Positions 26,767 through 35,411 are shown, numbered from the stretch's first letter. The stretch: 64,000 bases of DNA from Dyadobacter sp. CY347 (GCF_021502655.1 NZ_JAKFFT010000006.1:1-64000); one strand, 5' to 3'. Program-made: numbers and translations. The notes: a model not told the origin generated them from the letters alone.

Positions 26767-27927
26767 ATGAAAAAAAATATAGCGATCCTAGGGTCAACAG
26801 GTTCGATCGGGACGCAGGCACTGGAAGTGATTGAGGCGAATCCTGAAATATTTTCGGTGGCAGTTCTTACCGCGCAGGAAAATGCAGATCTGCTGATTGA
26901 GCAGGCCGTGAAGTTTCTGCCAAAAGAAGTGGTGATCGGAAATGAAAAGCATTTTGATAAGGTAAAATCTGCGCTCTCAGCTTATAATATTAAAGTATAT
27001 AGCGGCATCGAAGCATTGGTTTCTGTTGTGGAAATGGATGATGTGGACACGGTGCTTACGGCAATGGTCGGTTATGCAGGCCTTTTGCCGACTATTCACG
27101 CCATTAAAGCAAGAAAAGACATTGCACTGGCCAATAAGGAGACGCTCGTTGTGGCAGGCGAACTGATAACAGGCCTGGCAAAACAATACGGCGTTAACAT
27201 TTACCCGGTTGATTCTGAGCATTCTGCCATTTTTCAATGTCTGGTTGGAGAAGAGGCAAACAAGATCGAAAAGATTATCTTAACAGCTTCCGGCGGCCCG
27301 TTCCGTGGCAAAGACCGTGCGTATCTGGCCAATGTTACCAAGGAGCAAGCATTAAAGCACCCGAACTGGAGCATGGGCGCCAAAATTACGATTGATTCGG
27401 CCACGCTGATGAACAAAGGCCTGGAAGTGATTGAAGCCAAATGGTTGTTTGATCTGGAAGCTTCGCAGATAGACGTCATTGTGCATCCGCAAAGCATTGT
27501 TCACTCGCTGGTGCAATTTGAAGATGGGAGTATCAAAGCGCAAATGGGTTTGCCCGATATGAAACTGCCCATACAATATGCCCTACGTTATCCAGCCCGT
27601 CTGAAATCAGCCTTTCCTAGATTCAATTTCACCGATTATCCTTCACTAACCTTCGAAAAACCGGATCTTGACACTTTCAGGAACCTTGCTATCGCTTATG
27701 AAGTTTTGGAAAAAGGGGGGAATACGGCTTGCATTGTTAATGCGGCCAATGAAATTGCGGTAGAAGCGTTTCTTCGGGATAAGATCGGATTTCTTGAAAT
27801 TTCGGACCTCATCATTGAAAGCCTTGCCAAAATGTCCTACATTTCCGCCCCAACGTATTCCGACTACGTTCAAACCAATGAGGCGACAAGGCGTTTTGCT
27901 TCCGAACTGATTCAGGTAAAAGTTTAA
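26767..27927 (+). CDS. dxr: 1-deoxy-D-xylulose-5-phosphate reductoisomerase
   Basis: The enzyme makes 2-C-methyl-D-erythritol 4-phosphate with NADPH, the second step of the MEP pathway. The 386-residue product has the dinucleotide motif ILGSTGSIGTQALEV, LANKETLVVAGE, the metal site VDSEHSAIFQCL, ILTASGGPFRG and the conserved MGAKITIDSATLMNKGLEVIEA. The pathway partner dxs lies about 24 kb away in this window. Its stop overlaps the next start by one base. Confidence 0.97.
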   Translation: MKKNIAILGSTGSIGTQALEVIEANPEIFSVAVLTAQENADLLIEQAVKFLPKEVVIGNEKHFDKVKSALSAYNIKVYSGIEALVSVVEMDDVDTVLTAMVGYAGLLPTIHAIKARKDIALANKETLVVAGELITGLAKQYGVNIYPVDSEHSAIFQCLVGEEANKIEKIILTASGGPFRGKDRAYLANVTKEQALKHPNWSMGAKITIDSATLMNKGLEVIEAKWLFDLEASQIDVIVHPQSIVHSLVQFEDGSIKAQMGLPDMKLPIQYALRYPARLKSAFPRFNFTDYPSLTFEKPDLDTFRNLAIAYEVLEKGGNTACIVNAANEIAVEAFLRDKIGFLEISDLIIESLAKMSYISAPTYSDYVQTNEATRRFASELIQVKV

Positions 27928-28376
27928 TGAAAACCACCTTTCTAAAATATTTATCCGTAGCGCTGGCCAGCACGCTAAAATTCTTTGGCGGCCCCATAGC
28001 AGGCGTTGTATTAAAATTAACCTGGATTGAAACGGCCATTTGTTCTGCAATAGGCATGATGTTCAGCGTGTTGATCCTCACTTATGTGGGTGGGGCAATT
28101 CAGGATTTTATTAAAAAACGTAGAAAAACGCCTCCTAAAAGGTTCAGCAGAACGAACCGGATTGCAGTGAATATTTGGAAACGTTTTGGCATCATTGGCA
28201 TTGCATTCCTCACGCCACCCTTATTCACCCCGCTTTTCGGGCCAATCCTTGCAGTTGCGTTTAAGGTGCCACGTCCAGCCATTTTCTTGTGGATGTCAGT
28301 AAGCGCAATCATTTGGGGCCTCGCGATTTCTTACATCGCCCACAAAATGACATTTGTCCAGGAATGGATTAAATGA
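27927..28376 (+). CDS. Small integral membrane protein
   Basis: The 149-residue protein has about four hydrophobic helices: one pair before a basic loop (KKRRKTPPKRFSR, about residues 83-95) and one pair after it. The second half contains GIIGIAFLTPPLFTPLFGPI and ends in a Trp-containing helix. The pattern loosely resembles small multidrug-export or SNARE-associated (DedA-like) membrane proteins, but no diagnostic motif was recognised. It begins on the last base of the dxr stop codon, so it is coupled to dxr. Confidence 0.7.
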   Translation: MKTTFLKYLSVALASTLKFFGGPIAGVVLKLTWIETAICSAIGMMFSVLILTYVGGAIQDFIKKRRKTPPKRFSRTNRIAVNIWKRFGIIGIAFLTPPLFTPLFGPILAVAFKVPRPAIFLWMSVSAIIWGLAISYIAHKMTFVQEWIK

Positions 28377-28400
28377 TTCGGAAGATCATTCGCTGAGGAA

Positions 28401-28451
28401 CAGCGGCTGGCGATCCAGCGGCTAACGATCAGCGGCTACTGCTCAGCGGCT
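28401..28451. repeat. Four CAGCGGCT units at 14-15 bp spacing
   Basis: CAGCGGCT occurs at 28401, 28416, 28430 and 28444, separated by similar TAACGAT-like spacers. The last copy runs into the 3' end of the convergent glycosyltransferase gene and covers its stop codon. It looks like a short degenerate tandem repeat. Confidence 0.7.
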
Positions 28452-29207
28452 AACCTCTTTCTTAGGTGCAGTTGTCTTCTTCATAAAATCGCCTTGCGAG
28501 AAGTATTTTTCAATCAGGCAATACATTAAGATAAAGAAATAGCGGCTTCCCATTTCCTTAATTTTCAGCTTTGATTCGCCGTATTTGCGGTTTGTCCAGC
28601 TGTTTGGCACAACGGCATAATTATAACCGCGCACCATTGCTTTTAAAGGAAGCTCAATGGTAAGGTTAAAATGCGGAGCCAAAAAAGGCTTTATTCCTTC
28701 AATAGTTTCCCTTTTATAAAGCTTAAATGCGTTGGTCGTATCATTGTATTTGATCCCCATCACCATCTTCACGATAAAATTGGCAACACGGTTGATCACT
28801 TTTTTCAATGCAGGATAATCAACAACTTTGCCGCCTTTTTCCCAGCGAGATCCGAAAACGCAGTCATAATCCCCATCCAGCATTTTGTAATAATATTTTA
28901 CCAAATCCTCCGGGTCATCCGACATATCGGCCATAAAAACAGCTACGCAATCTCCTTTAAAACGCTCTAAACCATATCTTACCGCATATCCGAAGCCGTT
29001 AGGGCCTGGATTTGTGTAATAAACCAATGTTGGAATTTGAAGCGAAAGCTCGTCCAGCACACGAAGTGTTCCGTCTTTGGAATTATCGTTTGTGACGCAT
29101 ATTTCGTGAGGAATATTGTATTTATTTAATGTTTGGTGCAGCGATGTCAGAGTGTGTGTAATCGATTCCTCTTCATTATATGCTGGTATTACGACGCTTA
29201 GCTTCAT
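28443..29207 (-). CDS. Family 2 glycosyltransferase
   Basis: The 254-residue product has the GT-A fold pattern of a DPM1/GtrB-like family 2 transferase: MKLSVVIPAYNEEESI at the N-terminus, a TNDNSKDGT nucleotide site, and VAVFMADMSDDPED as the DxD-like metal segment. There is no C-terminal membrane domain, so it is probably peripheral. The frame opens at 29234, but ATG 29207 gives the normal start. It is the last gene of a minus-strand cluster with a second GT2, a PhyH dioxygenase, a propeller protein and a methyltransferase. Donor and acceptor are unknown. Confidence 0.9.
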   Translation of the reverse strand: MKLSVVIPAYNEEESITHTLTSLHQTLNKYNIPHEICVTNDNSKDGTLRVLDELSLQIPTLVYYTNPGPNGFGYAVRYGLERFKGDCVAVFMADMSDDPEDLVKYYYKMLDGDYDCVFGSRWEKGGKVVDYPALKKVINRVANFIVKMVMGIKYNDTTNAFKLYKRETIEGIKPFLAPHFNLTIELPLKAMVRGYNYAVVPNSWTNRKYGESKLKIKEMGSRYFFILMYCLIEKYFSQGDFMKKTTAPKKEVSR

Positions 29208-29251
29208 AGATTGCAATTGTTGAAAACAGTACAAATTAAAGATTATTAATT

Positions 29252-30076
29252 CTAACTGCCAATTTTTTCAAATAAGGATAGCTGCTCGTCGTAGCGTGCC
29301 AATGTCTTCGCGATCACTGCATCATAGCTGTTGCCCAGCCATTTACCAACATTCTCAAACATATCCCGCCGGTTCTGCCAAAACTTTTGATTGGTGTTCG
29401 CATGAACATTGCTCAGCCCTGCGCTATGCTTGCGATAGACGCCCATAGGCTCTGGAAAATAGCCGATTTTACCCTGTGCGGCTAGTTGAATAATCACAGC
29501 CCAGTCGCCGGCAGCGGCCGTTGCATGCCAATCTGCAAAGTCATTTTGAAGAAAATAATTCCTGTAAACCCAGCTCGCAGTGGCCATAAACCACTTATCT
29601 TCCAGAATGTCTTCAATGCTGGAAACTGCCTTCTGATCAGGCGCATTAAAAAAATGTTCTGGAGACCCGTCTTCGTAGGTCACCAGAACATTATGGTGGG
29701 ATATAGCAAAATCCGGATTCGCATCCAGAAAATCGACTTGCTTCTGTAATTTCAGCGGATCGGTCCAGTAATCATCGCCCTCGCACATCGCCACATACTC
29801 GCCTTTGCAAGCTTTCAGCAGTTGCAGCACATTATTCCGCCCCGCAAACTCCCGCGGCTCCTTAGGTCCCTGATTTTCCGAATGTAAATATGCCCGAATC
29901 CGTCCCGGATTTTTCTCCTGATATTCGCGAATGATCGCAGGCGTAGCATCCGTAGAAGCATCATCCCCAATCACAATCTCAAACTCAAAATCCGTAACCT
30001 GCATCAAAGCCCCATCAAGCATCTGCCCAATGTATCGCTCATGATTATATGTAGGAACGCAAACGGAAAGTTTCAT
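29252..30076 (-). CDS. Family 2 glycosyltransferase
   Basis: The 274-residue product starts MKLSVCVPTYNHERYIGQML, the classic GT2 opening. It has IGDDASTDATPAIIREY and a DxD-like CEGDDYWTDPLKLQKQ segment. The WVYRNYFLQNDFADWHATAAAGDWAV region corresponds to the acceptor-binding part seen in enzymes that extend surface glycans. Only 2 nt separate its start from the PhyH stop, so it is translated from the same mRNA. The specific sugar is not identifiable. Confidence 0.92.
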   Translation of the reverse strand: MKLSVCVPTYNHERYIGQMLDGALMQVTDFEFEIVIGDDASTDATPAIIREYQEKNPGRIRAYLHSENQGPKEPREFAGRNNVLQLLKACKGEYVAMCEGDDYWTDPLKLQKQVDFLDANPDFAISHHNVLVTYEDGSPEHFFNAPDQKAVSSIEDILEDKWFMATASWVYRNYFLQNDFADWHATAAAGDWAVIIQLAAQGKIGYFPEPMGVYRKHSAGLSNVHANTNQKFWQNRRDMFENVGKWLGNSYDAVIAKTLARYDEQLSLFEKIGS

Positions 30077-30078
30077 TA

Positions 30079-30897
30079 TCAGCTGAAAACCTCTTTCAAT
30101 TGCTCCACGCTTGGGAAATTAGGCGTTACCAACTCTGTTTCTGGCTTGTAAATATACGCCATTGGGTAGCCTCTTTCGATGAAGGTTGGCTCGTCCAGGT
30201 TATTGTAGCGGAGTTGTACAGACCAGCGGATGTTGTTGGTAATGTTGTTGCCGGATTGGTGGATCAGGAATGCGGAGAAGACGAGGATATCGCCGACTTT
30301 GAATTCGGTTTGAACGAAATCTTCTTCCTTTAATGTGGTTGTGATCCCGCCTTGGTAACCGGATGTGTTTGATTCTTGCAAACCAATTTTATGGCTGCCT
30401 GGAATCACCTGCAAAGCGCCGATATCCGCGCCGGCATCAACCATTGGGAACCAGATTACTGTGCTGTCCAATGAGCCCTGGCCTGTGCGCCAGTCCTGGT
30501 GTGCGTCCAGTTTCCAGTGTTTGCTGCCGTCTTTTGACAAGAAACGACTGTTAAACTGCATCGCAGCGCGTGCGCCAATGATCGGGCTGGAAAGACCGAC
30601 TTGTTTTAGAATGTCTTCAATCTTCGGATCAAGGCCCAGTCTATGCAGCGAGAATGTATGCTGAACAGTTTTACCCGTGTTGACGAACGCATTGAAGTCT
30701 TTTTCGAAAAATTCAAACATTGCATTCTCAAACTCATCACGGTTGTCGATATCTGGCGTTTTGCCGGTGACATGCTTGATTTGGGTTGCGAATATTTTTC
30801 TGGCGTCCGTGTAAATGTTATTGACAACGTCTTTGTCCAAAAAATCTCTTAAAAGAACATAGCCGTCATTGTTGAATTGCTCTTGAAGTGTGCTCAT
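30079..30897 (-). CDS. Phytanoyl-CoA dioxygenase (PhyH) family protein
   Basis: This 272-residue protein is an Fe(II)/2-oxoglutarate-dependent oxygenase of the PhyH family. The metal triad can be traced as His133-x-Asp135 (in LDAHQDWRTGQGS) and His213 (LIHQSGNN), with Arg224 as the likely 2-oxoglutarate-binding residue. Such enzymes hydroxylate or epimerise small molecules and sugars. In this cluster of glycosyltransferases, a glycosidase-like protein and a methyltransferase, it probably tailors a glycan or natural product. That is context-based inference. Confidence 0.9.
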   Translation of the reverse strand: MSTLQEQFNNDGYVLLRDFLDKDVVNNIYTDARKIFATQIKHVTGKTPDIDNRDEFENAMFEFFEKDFNAFVNTGKTVQHTFSLHRLGLDPKIEDILKQVGLSSPIIGARAAMQFNSRFLSKDGSKHWKLDAHQDWRTGQGSLDSTVIWFPMVDAGADIGALQVIPGSHKIGLQESNTSGYQGGITTTLKEEDFVQTEFKVGDILVFSAFLIHQSGNNITNNIRWSVQLRYNNLDEPTFIERGYPMAYIYKPETELVTPNFPSVEQLKEVFS

Positions 30898-30928
30898 TGG
30901 TATGACACTTTATGTGGTTTGAAAAAAA

Positions 30929-30979
30929 TTGAGAACCTAATCAGTCAGATAATGTAACCGGCTCTGAATAAGTTCTCAA
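30929..30979. repeat. Inverted repeat TTGAGAAC / GTTCTCAA
   Basis: A perfect 8-bp inverted repeat (30929-30936 and 30972-30979) with a 35-nt loop lies in the 137-nt gap between the propeller-protein stop and the PhyH start. It could be an operator or a loose hairpin; no T run follows it. No promoter box was identified in this gap. Confidence 0.35.
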
Positions 30980-31034
30980 ATTTATGTTTCTATTGAAATC
31001 AAATAAATGACTTTTGCCGCCTTTTAATAAGATC

Positions 31035-31970
31035 TTAGTCCTCCCAGACTGCGTAAGCAAACCCGGCAGCGCCAAAGCCATTGCCATTGTAAAGCAGATA
31101 TTTCTTGCCGTTATGCTGATAAAAGTTAGCATAATCGATCATTTGGTAATCAAAGTCTTCCGGATTATCCGATTTCGCAATCCCTACCAAGTTGTCCTTA
31201 CGCTCCCAATTCGTGCCATCCACAGATTCCGCATAACCCAATCTGTAACTCTGGTTGCGATCTGTGCGGTAATCACGCGTGTGGCGGTAAGAATAGTACA
31301 TTTTGTAAATTCCATCTTCTTTAAAAACGCTCGGACGGCCTACTGCATGCAGAAAATCATCAAAATCCAGTGCGGGAATGTCGCTGATGTCCCAATGGAT
31401 TCCGTCTTTGCTCGTGGCAGACTGACCTCTGTAAAAAGGCTCAGGATAATCGTGAATGTATTCGCATTTGTGGCCGGAAATATACCACATCCGCCAGGTG
31501 CCGTCTTCATCGATCATTACCGAAGGCTGTGCGGCCCAAAGCGGGTTTTGAATGCTGCGGTCCATGATCGGGCCTACGAACATTTTTTTGAATGACAAAC
31601 CGCCGTCTGTGCTCACTGCCAGTCCCATCGAAAGTCTGTAAGAGTTCCAGGTGCGGTTCCAGCCGGTGTAATAAAGCCAGATGTCGCCATTCGGCCGGTT
31701 TACAAACCAGGAAGGCATAGCGCCGGTTTCATCGTATTCACCCGGGCCGCCAAGTTCCAGAATAGGCTTATCGTGGATGTAAAGGATCTTTTTGGGATCG
31801 TCGGAATCTACATCGATGAATGTCGGGCGCGATTGGCCGTCTTTGTCTCTGGACGAAAAATATATGCGTAAAAAATCTTCGTGCTTATATGCAAACGGAA
31901 CCTGCGCGTGCGACAAACTGTGCGCCAATGTTCCGTCCGGCTTATATATTACTCCTTTTTTAACCCACAT
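31035..31970 (-). CDS. Five-bladed beta-propeller glycosidase-like protein
   Basis: The 311-residue product has the repeating short strands and Trp/Tyr-rich motifs of GH32/GH43/GH130-type propellers: DFLRIYFSSRDKDGQSRPTF, WLYYTGWNRTWNSYRLSMGL, WRMWYISGH, and SYRLGYAESVDGTNWERK. There is no signal peptide, so it acts in the cytoplasm or is not exported by Sec. Catalytic acid residues cannot be assigned with confidence. It lies 19 nt downstream of the methyltransferase gene and belongs to the same cluster. It may be a hydrolase, a phosphorylase or a transferase. Confidence 0.78.
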   Translation of the reverse strand: MWVKKGVIYKPDGTLAHSLSHAQVPFAYKHEDFLRIYFSSRDKDGQSRPTFIDVDSDDPKKILYIHDKPILELGGPGEYDETGAMPSWFVNRPNGDIWLYYTGWNRTWNSYRLSMGLAVSTDGGLSFKKMFVGPIMDRSIQNPLWAAQPSVMIDEDGTWRMWYISGHKCEYIHDYPEPFYRGQSATSKDGIHWDISDIPALDFDDFLHAVGRPSVFKEDGIYKMYYSYRHTRDYRTDRNQSYRLGYAESVDGTNWERKDNLVGIAKSDNPEDFDYQMIDYANFYQHNGKKYLLYNGNGFGAAGFAYAVWED

Positions 31971-31989
31971 GTAATGATAATGTTATTGA

Positions 31990-32871
31990 TTAATCAACCG
32001 CCTTTTCAGCGCGCAAACGCCAGTTGTCTACGAAATCCTTGCCTGGAATCGGCAGGTCAATGTCCACTTCCGGAGCTTTCGCAGTAACCCTGTATTCCAT
32101 CACATAAAAAGCATTTCCAAACACATAATGCAATTTGAAATTCTCAATATTGGCAGGAACGTCTTCCAGAGGCACTTCGGCGCGGAAAAGCGGGTTGGCT
32201 TTTAATAATGTAGCGTAAGTAGGCGTGTTCCGTAACCAGGGCGCAATGCTCTCGTCACCCACAACCACTTTACCACCCGGGCGAACCACGCGTGTAAGCT
32301 CGTCAAATGCACGTTTTCTTTCAGAGAATGTATTAATGCCTCCAAAATGGAAAACAGCGTCAAATGTATCATCTGGGAATGGCAGGTAAGAACCGTTTCC
32401 AAGGAAATAATGCACATTAACGTCTTCTGTCGAGAGTTTTTCCTGTGCTAGTTTCAACATATTAGGAGAAAGATCGGACAGAACTGCTGTTCCGCCTGGT
32501 CTTACGCGGTCTAAAATCAATGATGAGTCTTTACCCGTTCCGGCGCCCACTTCCAGCGCCTTCATGCCCGGTTTCAATTCCATCAGGTCGATGAAGAATT
32601 GTCTGGTCGATGCTTCGTCCGAATGGTTCAATGTTTCAAAAACCCAGGAAACACCTTTGTCATAGCGAAGGAACGCTTGATCGTATAAATATTGCTCGCG
32701 TGCATCTTCTGGCAACAACTCTTTGGGATAGAGCATATTAACGATGCCCGTGTCGCCTACTTCATATATTGTTCCGTCTTCACTTTTCAGTGATTTTCCG
32801 TCTTCGGCTATTGTTAGTGCGGTTCCTGTAAGCGGACAAACCAACGATTCTAAAAACTCCTTTTGATTCAT
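31990..32871 (-). CDS. Class I SAM-dependent methyltransferase with Trm112-like N-terminus
   Basis: The 293-residue product opens with a short Trm112-like segment (LVCPLTGTALTIAEDGKSL). It continues with the Rossmann methyltransferase core: LEVGAGTGKDSSLI for SAM, AVLSDLSPNMLKLA, and FDAVFHFGGINTFSERKRA. The frame opens at 32955, but ATG 32871 (MNQKEFLESLVCPL) fits the family and lies behind a TAATTTTG box. It is the first gene of the cluster. Its substrate is unknown, but the neighbours suggest a glycan or a secondary metabolite. Confidence 0.87.
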   Translation of the reverse strand: MNQKEFLESLVCPLTGTALTIAEDGKSLKSEDGTIYEVGDTGIVNMLYPKELLPEDAREQYLYDQAFLRYDKGVSWVFETLNHSDEASTRQFFIDLMELKPGMKALEVGAGTGKDSSLILDRVRPGGTAVLSDLSPNMLKLAQEKLSTEDVNVHYFLGNGSYLPFPDDTFDAVFHFGGINTFSERKRAFDELTRVVRPGGKVVVGDESIAPWLRNTPTYATLLKANPLFRAEVPLEDVPANIENFKLHYVFGNAFYVMEYRVTAKAPEVDIDLPIPGKDFVDNWRLRAEKAVD

Positions 32872-32901
32872 TTGTGCTTGGCTGATTGATATATATCTGG
32901 T

Positions 32902-32909
32902 CAAAATTA
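32902..32909 (-). promoter_or_regulatory. Bacteroidota -7 box for the methyltransferase cluster
   Basis: The minus strand reads TAATTTTG about 31 nt upstream of ATG 32871. It probably drives the cluster down to 28443. Confidence 0.5.
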
Positions 32910-33010
32910 CTTTTTTCTTTTGAACAACATTCAATATCAACCCGCTTATTACCAAAAGGACGGCACATTTGTCTTGTTTCCCGACTGCCGTGCGACAATC
33001 TAATTATTCT

Positions 33011-33018
33011 TACCTTTG
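33011..33018 (+). promoter_or_regulatory. Bacteroidota -7 box for the M20 gene
   Basis: TACCTTTG lies 49 nt upstream of the ATG at 33067 and points away from the methyltransferase cluster. Confidence 0.5.
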
Positions 33019-33066
33019 AATGATTTGTATCGATCTCAGTCTCTCAGAATAGATTTTAATTGAATT

Positions 33067-34275
33067 ATGTCTCAGCTGCAAGAAAAAATAAAAGCCCTCG
33101 CCAAAGATCAATCCGCCGATATTATAGCGCACCGCCGCCATTTGCACAGCAATCCAGAGTTGTCTTTTGAAGAATATAAAACCGCAAAATTTGTAGCCGC
33201 CGAACTCACGGCCATTGGCTTACAACCCGAAGAAGGCGTTGCCGGAACGGGCGTTGTGGCGATCATTGAAGGCAGAAATCCCGAAAAACGTGTGGTTGGC
33301 TTGCGTGCAGATATGGACGCGCTGCCGATTTTCGAGGCCAATGATGTTCCTTACAAGTCAACCGTTCCGGGTGTGATGCATGCTTGCGGGCACGATGTGC
33401 ATACATCGTCGCTGCTTGGAACTGCAAGGATTTTGAATCATTTAAAAGAAGAGTTTGAAGGAACTATCAAATTGGTTTTCCAGCCTGCTGAGGAAAAAGC
33501 GCCGGGTGGAGCTTCGTTAATGATCAAGGAAGGTGTTTTAGAAAACCCCAAACCGGCGAGTATGGTTGGCCAGCACGTTGCTCCTAACATTCCGGTTGGC
33601 AAAATCGGCTTCCGTGAAGGCATGTACATGGCCAGCACCGACGAACTTTATTTAACAGTAAAAGGAAAAGGTGGTCATGCAGCGGCTCCGCATCAATTGG
33701 TTGATCCGGTTTTGATGGCTTCACATATCATTGTCGCATTGCAGCAGATCATCAGCCGCAATAGAAATCCTGCTAACCCAGCCGTGCTTTCATTCGGAAG
33801 ATTTATTGCGGATGGCGTTACCAATGTGATCCCAAACGAAGTGACCATTCAGGGAACATGGCGTTGTATGGATGAAGAATGGCGGGCAGATGGTTTGAAA
33901 AGAATGAAAAAAATGGCCGAAGGCATCGCAGAAGCGATGGGCGGAAGCTGTGAATTTGAAATTGTACACGGTTATCCTTTCTTAAAAAACCATCCTGAGT
34001 TGACCCGGCGCGTCAGAAGTTCTGCCAAAGATTATATGGGTGCAGAAAATGTCATTGACCTCGATCTGTGGATGGCAGGCGAAGATTTCGCATTTTACTC
34101 ACAAGTCGTGGATTCTTGCTTTTACAGATTAGGAACCCGCAATGAAGAACGCGGGATTATTTCCGGCGTACACACGCCCACATTTGACATTGACGAAAGT
34201 GCATTGGAAATTTCAACCGGATTAATGTCCTGGCTGGCTATTTCTGAACTTGGCCATGCGGGATATAACGCTTAA
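33067..34275 (+). CDS. M20 family amidohydrolase
   Basis: This 402-residue metallopeptidase-like hydrolase resembles N-acyl amino acid, hippurate and IAA-conjugate hydrolases. Metal-ligand motifs are visible: HRRHLHSNPELSFEEYKT, GLRADMDALPI, MHACGHDVHTSSLLG, FQPAEEKAPGGA (with the catalytic Glu) and the dimerisation region GKGGHAAAPHQ. The last 38 bp overlap the 3' end of the convergent glycosyltransferase gene. It could cleave amide conjugates of the kind that the GH3 enzyme, 6 kb away, makes; that link is speculation. Confidence 0.92.
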   Translation: MSQLQEKIKALAKDQSADIIAHRRHLHSNPELSFEEYKTAKFVAAELTAIGLQPEEGVAGTGVVAIIEGRNPEKRVVGLRADMDALPIFEANDVPYKSTVPGVMHACGHDVHTSSLLGTARILNHLKEEFEGTIKLVFQPAEEKAPGGASLMIKEGVLENPKPASMVGQHVAPNIPVGKIGFREGMYMASTDELYLTVKGKGGHAAAPHQLVDPVLMASHIIVALQQIISRNRNPANPAVLSFGRFIADGVTNVIPNEVTIQGTWRCMDEEWRADGLKRMKKMAEGIAEAMGGSCEFEIVHGYPFLKNHPELTRRVRSSAKDYMGAENVIDLDLWMAGEDFAFYSQVVDSCFYRLGTRNEERGIISGVHTPTFDIDESALEISTGLMSWLAISELGHAGYNA

Positions 34276-34987
34276 AAAAGCTGTTGACTTTCAATGTAAT
34301 AACACCAAGGATTGCTTCCTTAAAGATTCCTTTCGACATTTTGGAAGCGCCTTTGGTCCTGTCTGTGAAAATGATAGGCACTTCTACAATGTCGAAGCCG
34401 TATTTCCAGGAATTGAATTTCATTTCAATTTGAAAAGCATAACCGATAAAGCGAATATTGTCCAGGTTAATGGTTTTCAAAACCTTGCTCGTGTAGCAAA
34501 TAAATCCGGCCGTAGGGTCCATGATCTGCATTCCTGTGATCATTCGCACATAATATCCTGCAAAATAAGACATTAACACCCTGTTAATCGGCCAGTTAAC
34601 TACATTAACCCCAGTAATGTAACGCGAGCCGATGGCCACATCGTGACCTTCAACAGCGCATGCATGGTGCAGGCGGATCAAATCTTCGGGCGGATGAGAG
34701 AAGTCCGCATCCATTTCAAAAATATACTCATAACCCCGCTCCATGGCCCATTTGAAGCCGTGAATGTAGGCTGTTCCCAATCCTAATTTTCCCTTTCTTT
34801 CAACCAGGTGAAGTTGGCCTTCATAAGTTTTCATGAGCTCTTTCACCACAGCCGCAGTGCCGTCGGGCGATCCGTCGTCAATGATAAGCACGTGAAATGG
34901 CTGACTTAAGCTAAATACTTTTCGTATGATTGCCTCGACATTTTCAATCTCGTTGTAGGTAGGGATTACTACAATACTATTATTCAC
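34238..34987 (-). CDS. Polyprenol monophosphomannose synthase-type glycosyltransferase
   Basis: The 249-residue product is a GT2 enzyme of the dolichyl-phosphate-mannose synthase group. It shows SIVVIPTYNEIENVEAIIRKVF, LIIDDGSPDGT, FEMDADFSHPPEDL with the DxD, and DPTAGFICYT. The frame opens at an ATG at 35062, but this would overlap the upstream gene by 41 bp and add 25 residues without family support. A GTG at 34987 gives the usual start MNNSIVVIPTYNE and was chosen. The 3' end overlaps the convergent M20 gene by 38 bp. It likely makes polyprenyl-phosphate sugar for envelope glycans. Confidence 0.88.
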   Translation of the reverse strand: MNNSIVVIPTYNEIENVEAIIRKVFSLSQPFHVLIIDDGSPDGTAAVVKELMKTYEGQLHLVERKGKLGLGTAYIHGFKWAMERGYEYIFEMDADFSHPPEDLIRLHHACAVEGHDVAIGSRYITGVNVVNWPINRVLMSYFAGYYVRMITGMQIMDPTAGFICYTSKVLKTINLDNIRFIGYAFQIEMKFNSWKYGFDIVEVPIIFTDRTKGASKMSKGIFKEAILGVITLKVNSFFKRYIPHGQVQK

Positions 34988-35021
34988 AACTGGTGATAGG
35001 GTTAAATTAAATGTGTGATTT

Positions 35022-35396
35022 TCAGAGCTTAATATTATTTGTTTTCTCCCGGATCTCCACATTCTTGTTCACTTTTTCATAGATCCGCGTCATCGTTTCC
35101 GGACGGGTCATGTAATAATCGTAGCTTTTGCGGTAAGCCACAGTATCCACTTTGTGTTTTTTCCAAATGTCGCTTTTGAGCTTGCCGAAGATCATCAGCG
35201 ACGAATCGAGCGATCTTAATTGCATCCGGTTCACCCGCGACTCGGCCAAATGAATGTCTGTCAGGATCGTCGCCATTTTTTCCTCGCTCATTGTATCCTT
35301 AGGCGGCTTTTCGTCACTGACACAACTTGTAAAAAGCAGCGTAGCGAGTAAAAAGTGGATCAATCCGTTTCGGAAATTAACTGTCGGACACCTCAT
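35022..35396 (-). CDS. DUF4296 domain lipoprotein
   Basis: The 124-residue product has a signal peptide with lipobox (LFTSC) and a helical mature part: KPPKDTMSEEKMATILTDIH, LAESRVNRMQLRSLDSSLMI, and SYDYYMTRPETMTRIYEKVN. This matches DUF4296, a family of small Bacteroidota lipoproteins whose function is unknown. The frame opens at a TTG, and the ATG at 35396 was chosen. It is divergent from the DUF58 gene and lies 34 nt upstream of the mannose-phosphate synthase-like gene on the same strand. Confidence 0.85.
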   Translation of the reverse strand: MRCPTVNFRNGLIHFLLATLLFTSCVSDEKPPKDTMSEEKMATILTDIHLAESRVNRMQLRSLDSSLMIFGKLKSDIWKKHKVDTVAYRKSYDYYMTRPETMTRIYEKVNKNVEIREKTNNIKL

Positions 35397-35411
35397 AAAA
35401 CGCAAAATGTA

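Noticed and set aside
31014-31595. A 193-codon frame on the plus strand opposite the propeller gene
   Set aside because: The minus-strand gene has consistent family motifs, while this frame has no domain or promoter. It is a shadow frame.
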